Shown here: positions 31,200 through 33,439 of the stretch, in pieces
Position numbering within the stretch: position 1 is the first letter of the stretch
Layout: every line of letters starts with the position of its first letter
DNA from: Lachnospiraceae bacterium
GTDB taxonomy: Bacteria; Bacillota; Clostridia; Lachnospirales; Lachnospiraceae
DNA: 33,439 bases
Reading direction: 5' to 3'
NCBI GenBank assembly: GCA_014804245.1
Contig: JAAVAE010000014.1
Span: forward strand, 89,117-122,555
Notes under the pieces: model-generated
Database searches by the model: none
Seen by the model: the letters and a program-made list of their open reading frames with translations, nothing else
Told to the model about the DNA's origin: nothing
Position numbers and translations under genes: made by a program

Positions 31200-32096
31200 A
31201 TGCAGGTAGTAGTGACAGTAAACGAAAATTATGTTTATCCACTTAAAGTGATGCTTTACAGCCTCTTTTCTACCCAAGAGGAGCCGGTCACGGTTTTTCT
31301 GATACATACTGGAATAAGCGCTGCAAGCGTTGAAATGCTGAAGAATTTCAGCTCTTCTTATGGAGGAGAACTTTTGGAGGTGAAGATAGAAGAAGATACT
31401 TTTGCGCAAGCGCCTGTTATGGCACATTTTTCTAAAGAAATGTACTATCGCCTGCTTTGTCCATGGCTGCTTTCGGATGTGGAGAGAGTGCTATATCTGG
31501 ATCCTGATATGATCATAAATGATTCTTTAAGCAGTTTCTTTCATATGAATCTGGGAGGAGCCGCTCTTGCAGCAGGAAGAGACCGCCCTGCAGGCATGGA
31601 TAACAGGGCAAGATTAAAGCTCAATCAGAATACGGTTTATGTGAATTCCGGAGTACTTCTTATGGATCTTGAGAAGATGCGGGAGAGGAACAAGGAGGAA
31701 CTTCTGCTTCTGTTGGAAGAAAAGAAGGAGGAATTGATATATCCGGATCAGGATATCATCAATCTTTTCTGGGAGGGAAGCATTAAAGTAGTAGAGGATT
31801 GCTATAATCTGAATGCTAATATTCTTTTCCTGAAGGAACGCTTGTGTACGCCCTTTCGGAAGAAAGTGAAGAGGTATGCAAAGATCATTCATTATGCGGG
31901 GAAAGAAAAACCATGGAACAATGGATATAAGAAGGGAATGTATGCTTACTGGGCAAGGGCGGAATGGCATGTGGACCCCTCAAAGAGATTTTTGCTGGCT
32001 GGCAGGTGCCTGTTGGAACCTTACCGTTTTGTCTATGGATTTTATTGCCTCTTGAAGGATCATGACTGGAAAAGGGATAGGCATGGTTGCCGATGA
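31200..32096 (+). CDS. Glycosyltransferase family 8, copy 2
   Basis: A 298-residue family-8 glycosyltransferase, the same length as copy 1. DPD at 101-103, YVNSGVLLMDL, PDQDIINLF and HYAGKEKPW are present. Identity with copy 1 is very high in the first 300 bases and falls toward the 3' part, so the acceptor-binding half has diverged and may have gained a different linkage or acceptor. AAGGAGAGG lies seven bases before the ATG. It follows the radical SAM gene by 45 bases and is probably the last intact gene of the operon; a remnant of an acyltransferase gene follows directly. Confidence 0.9.
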   Translation: MQVVVTVNENYVYPLKVMLYSLFSTQEEPVTVFLIHTGISAASVEMLKNFSSSYGGELLEVKIEEDTFAQAPVMAHFSKEMYYRLLCPWLLSDVERVLYLDPDMIINDSLSSFFHMNLGGAALAAGRDRPAGMDNRARLKLNQNTVYVNSGVLLMDLEKMRERNKEELLLLLEEKKEELIYPDQDIINLFWEGSIKVVEDCYNLNANILFLKERLCTPFRKKVKRYAKIIHYAGKEKPWNNGYKKGMYAYWARAEWHVDPSKRFLLAGRCLLEPYRFVYGFYCLLKDHDWKRDRHGCR

Positions 32097-32111
32097 CTGG
32101 TACAGCATTCT

Positions 32112-32200
32112 TGCTTTATGCAGAGTTTATGCGTATTGTCATCGTGGGTAATCGGAAAATCATGATGGATTTACTGAAGTTGAAATTCTTTTTCAAATAG
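32112..32200 (+). pseudogene. Frameshifted remnant of an acyltransferase 3' end
   Basis: Bases 32112-32167 are nearly identical to 26645-26702, the end of the acyltransferase gene; TTTATGCGTATT and TCATCGTGGGTAATCGGAAA are shared. Translated, it reads SLCVLSSWVIGK, then a one-base deletion shifts the frame, after which a homologous tail (I-M-M-D-L-L-K-L-K) continues to a TAG at 32198-32200. The rest of the gene is absent. The remnant lies in the same orientation as the GT8 copy before it, and its last 30 bases are antisense to the acetyltransferase C-terminus. Confidence 0.85.
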
Positions 32201-32770
32201 GTCTTCGTCAATGTGAAAGACATTTCCCTTTTTCGATATGATTTTTGCCGGATTACCGGCTAATGTTACATTCCCCTGAGGGAATGATTTGCAAACTACT
32301 GCATTTGCGCCTATCATGGTATTATCACCTATTACAATTTTTCCTATTACTTTAGCGCCTATCCCAATATAGACATGATTGTCGATGACCGGTACTGCGT
32401 CCCCGGCTGAGCTCTGCCCAATGGCAACATTAGGAGCTATGGTACACCATTGTCCGATTCTGGCTTTGTTATTAACTGTAATCGTGCCGGCATGCAGGAT
32501 ATGTAGACCGCCTTCAAATAGATTGACGGGAATATTGAACCCTAGCTTATACCCCATTTTGTAGTGCAGGTAAGCATAGAAATATCTCATTAGGGTATTT
32601 TTTGTACAATTTCTATAATATTCGTGTTTGCGTAATATAATTTCAAATCGCCAGATATCATCTGCTTCATCAAAGAATCCCGGACGGTGTTTGGTTATTC
32701 CTAAAGCATATTTATCCATTGCCAAATATCTTTTTAAGTCTTCTTTTGATTTTATCATTTCGTATCCCAT
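32171..32770 (-). CDS. Serine acetyltransferase-like hexapeptide acetyltransferase
   Basis: A 199-residue acetyltransferase with an N-terminal helical part and a left-handed beta-helix made of hexapeptide repeats (ARIGQWCTIAPNVAIG, HVYIGIGAKVIGKIVIG, NTMIGANAVVCKSFPQGN). The segment GGLHILHAGTITVN contains the catalytic histidine (H93) of serine acetyltransferases, and LAGNPAKII is the usual end. In a glycan cluster such proteins more often acetylate a sugar with acetyl-CoA than serine. Start 32770 or 32758 (MIKSKEDLKRYL) is uncertain; neither has a good ribosome binding site, and an AAGGAG lies too far upstream. The last ten codons (LFEKEFQLQ and stop) lie in the antisense of the acyltransferase remnant, so the C-terminus was formed at a recombination joint. 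Confidence 0.85.
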   Translation of the reverse strand: MGYEMIKSKEDLKRYLAMDKYALGITKHRPGFFDEADDIWRFEIILRKHEYYRNCTKNTLMRYFYAYLHYKMGYKLGFNIPVNLFEGGLHILHAGTITVNNKARIGQWCTIAPNVAIGQSSAGDAVPVIDNHVYIGIGAKVIGKIVIGDNTMIGANAVVCKSFPQGNVTLAGNPAKIISKKGNVFHIDEDLFEKEFQLQ

Positions 32771-32931
32771 TTCTTTTTCTAAAAAGATTTTTAAATGCTC
32801 CTTTTAACAATCCAGCTTTTCAATCGATAGCATGATTATAAATAATGCAAATTGTATTACAAGACTCATTGCATGAATGGTAGATTTACAGCATAAACAG
32901 CAAAAGGGTAGTGCAGAAGAAAGGCGGGATG

Positions 32932-32940
32932 TGGTATAAT
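32932..32940 (+). promoter_or_regulatory. Extended -10 promoter of the last gene
   Basis: TGGTATAAT shows the TG extension before a perfect TATAAT (32935-32940); the -35 is weak. It lies about 45 bases before the start codon. The stretch 32771-32931 contains nothing else that I can recognise. Confidence 0.6.
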
Positions 32941-32984
32941 GAGCAAGCTCAATGATGTGGATAAAGATATATGGGAGGAACATG

Positions 32985-33439
32985 ATGCAGTTTTTGCTGA
33001 CAGCGGTCAACGCTAAATATATTCATTCTAATCCTGCCGTTTACAGCCTTAGGGCGTATGCCGGGGAAGAATTGCAACGGTATATAGCAGTGGCAGAGTA
33101 TACCATTAATCAAAGGATGGAAGAAATTTTGGGAGATTTGTATAAAAGACACCCGGATGTGATTGGGTTCTCCTGCTATATCTGGAATTATCCTTTGATT
33201 CAGGAATTGCTAAGGGAATTACCCAAAGTTCTGCCAGATACAGACTTGTGGCTTGGAGGACCGGAGGTTTCCTTTGAAAGCAGAAAAGTCCTCGAAGATT
33301 TTCCTATGGTCAAGGGTATCATGGCAGGGGAAGGAGAGGAAACTTTTAAAGAACTGCTTTCTTTTTATGTGGAAGGGAAAGACAGCTTTAAGGAAATTCC
33401 GGGATTGGTCTTAAGAGAAGGAGAAAGCCCGGCAAGGGA
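32985..33439 (+). CDS. B12-binding radical SAM protein (DUF4080-like), N-terminal part
   Basis: A gene running off the window; 151 codons are visible without a stop. The start MQFLLTAVNAKYIHSNPAVYSLR and the later DVIGFSCYIWNYPLI, DLWLGGPEVSFES and MAGEGEETFKELL are the cobalamin-binding (Rossmann) domain found before radical SAM domains. Such proteins in Clostridia often carry a DUF4080 C-terminus; that part lies outside. The ATG at 32985 is chosen over the adjacent one at 32982 because GGGAGG (32973-32978) has better spacing. It has its own promoter and probably does not belong to the glycan cluster. The reaction is unknown. Confidence 0.88.
   Translation, partial: MQFLLTAVNAKYIHSNPAVYSLRAYAGEELQRYIAVAEYTINQRMEEILGDLYKRHPDVIGFSCYIWNYPLIQELLRELPKVLPDTDLWLGGPEVSFESRKVLEDFPMVKGIMAGEGEETFKELLSFYVEGKDSFKEIPGLVLREGESPAR

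Overview
The window looks like a chromosomal segment of an anaerobic gut-type Firmicute, most likely a Lachnospiraceae (Clostridium cluster XIVa) member. This rests on moderate GC, strong GGAGG-type ribosome binding sites, many short operons ended by hairpin-plus-T terminators, and the gene families themselves: DegV, PadR with a HAAS-domain partner, a ZTP riboswitch before split purine genes, ChvE/MmsA/MmsB sugar uptake, a minimal SufC/SufB pair and B12-binding radical SAM proteins. No taxon was looked up. No CRISPR array, insertion sequence, phage gene or rRNA was seen.

Layout. Positions 1-617 hold the 3' end of ftsH. A cytoplasmic GH13 maltodextrin hydrolase follows (899-3028), then a PadR regulator with its membrane HAAS-domain partner (3173-4070), a BaiA-like short-chain dehydrogenase (4213-4959) and, on the minus strand, a lipoprotein (5047-5748). 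At 5961-6080 there is a ZTP (pfl) riboswitch. It precedes a PurO-type IMP cyclohydrolase and a stand-alone AICAR formyltransferase, which together do what bifunctional PurH does in most bacteria.

Positions 8141-17753 are a sugar-sensing and uptake region. A 61-residue unknown protein, a membrane-anchored sugar-binding protein, a LytS-type histidine kinase, an AraC-type response regulator and a XylF-like lipoprotein form one tightly packed operon. After a terminator comes a second unit: the abundant ChvE-like binding lipoprotein, the double ATPase MmsA (TTG start) and the permease MmsB. The arrangement resembles the XylFII-LytS-YesN three-component xylose system of clostridia, with an extra lipoprotein and the small protein added. 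The likely circuit is that external sugar is read by the binding protein, passed to the kinase and regulator, and raises transcription of the transporter.

Positions 17936-24690 hold a Cu/Zn superoxide dismutase (minus strand), DegV, a minimal SufC/SufB (SMS-type) Fe-S assembly pair and a heterodimeric ABC exporter with one degenerate ATP site. A tRNA-Gly(TCC) and a lipoprotein follow on the minus strand.

Positions 25682-32770 are an accessory surface-glycan locus: membrane acyltransferase, Wzx-like flippase, two GT8 glycosyltransferases that are recent duplicates, a GT2 glycosyltransferase, a radical SAM protein with a cysteine-rich C-terminus and a hexapeptide acetyltransferase. Just after the second GT8 gene lies a frameshifted remnant of the acyltransferase 3' end. 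It shows that this locus was rearranged by duplication and deletion. The window ends inside a B12-binding radical SAM gene (32985 onward).
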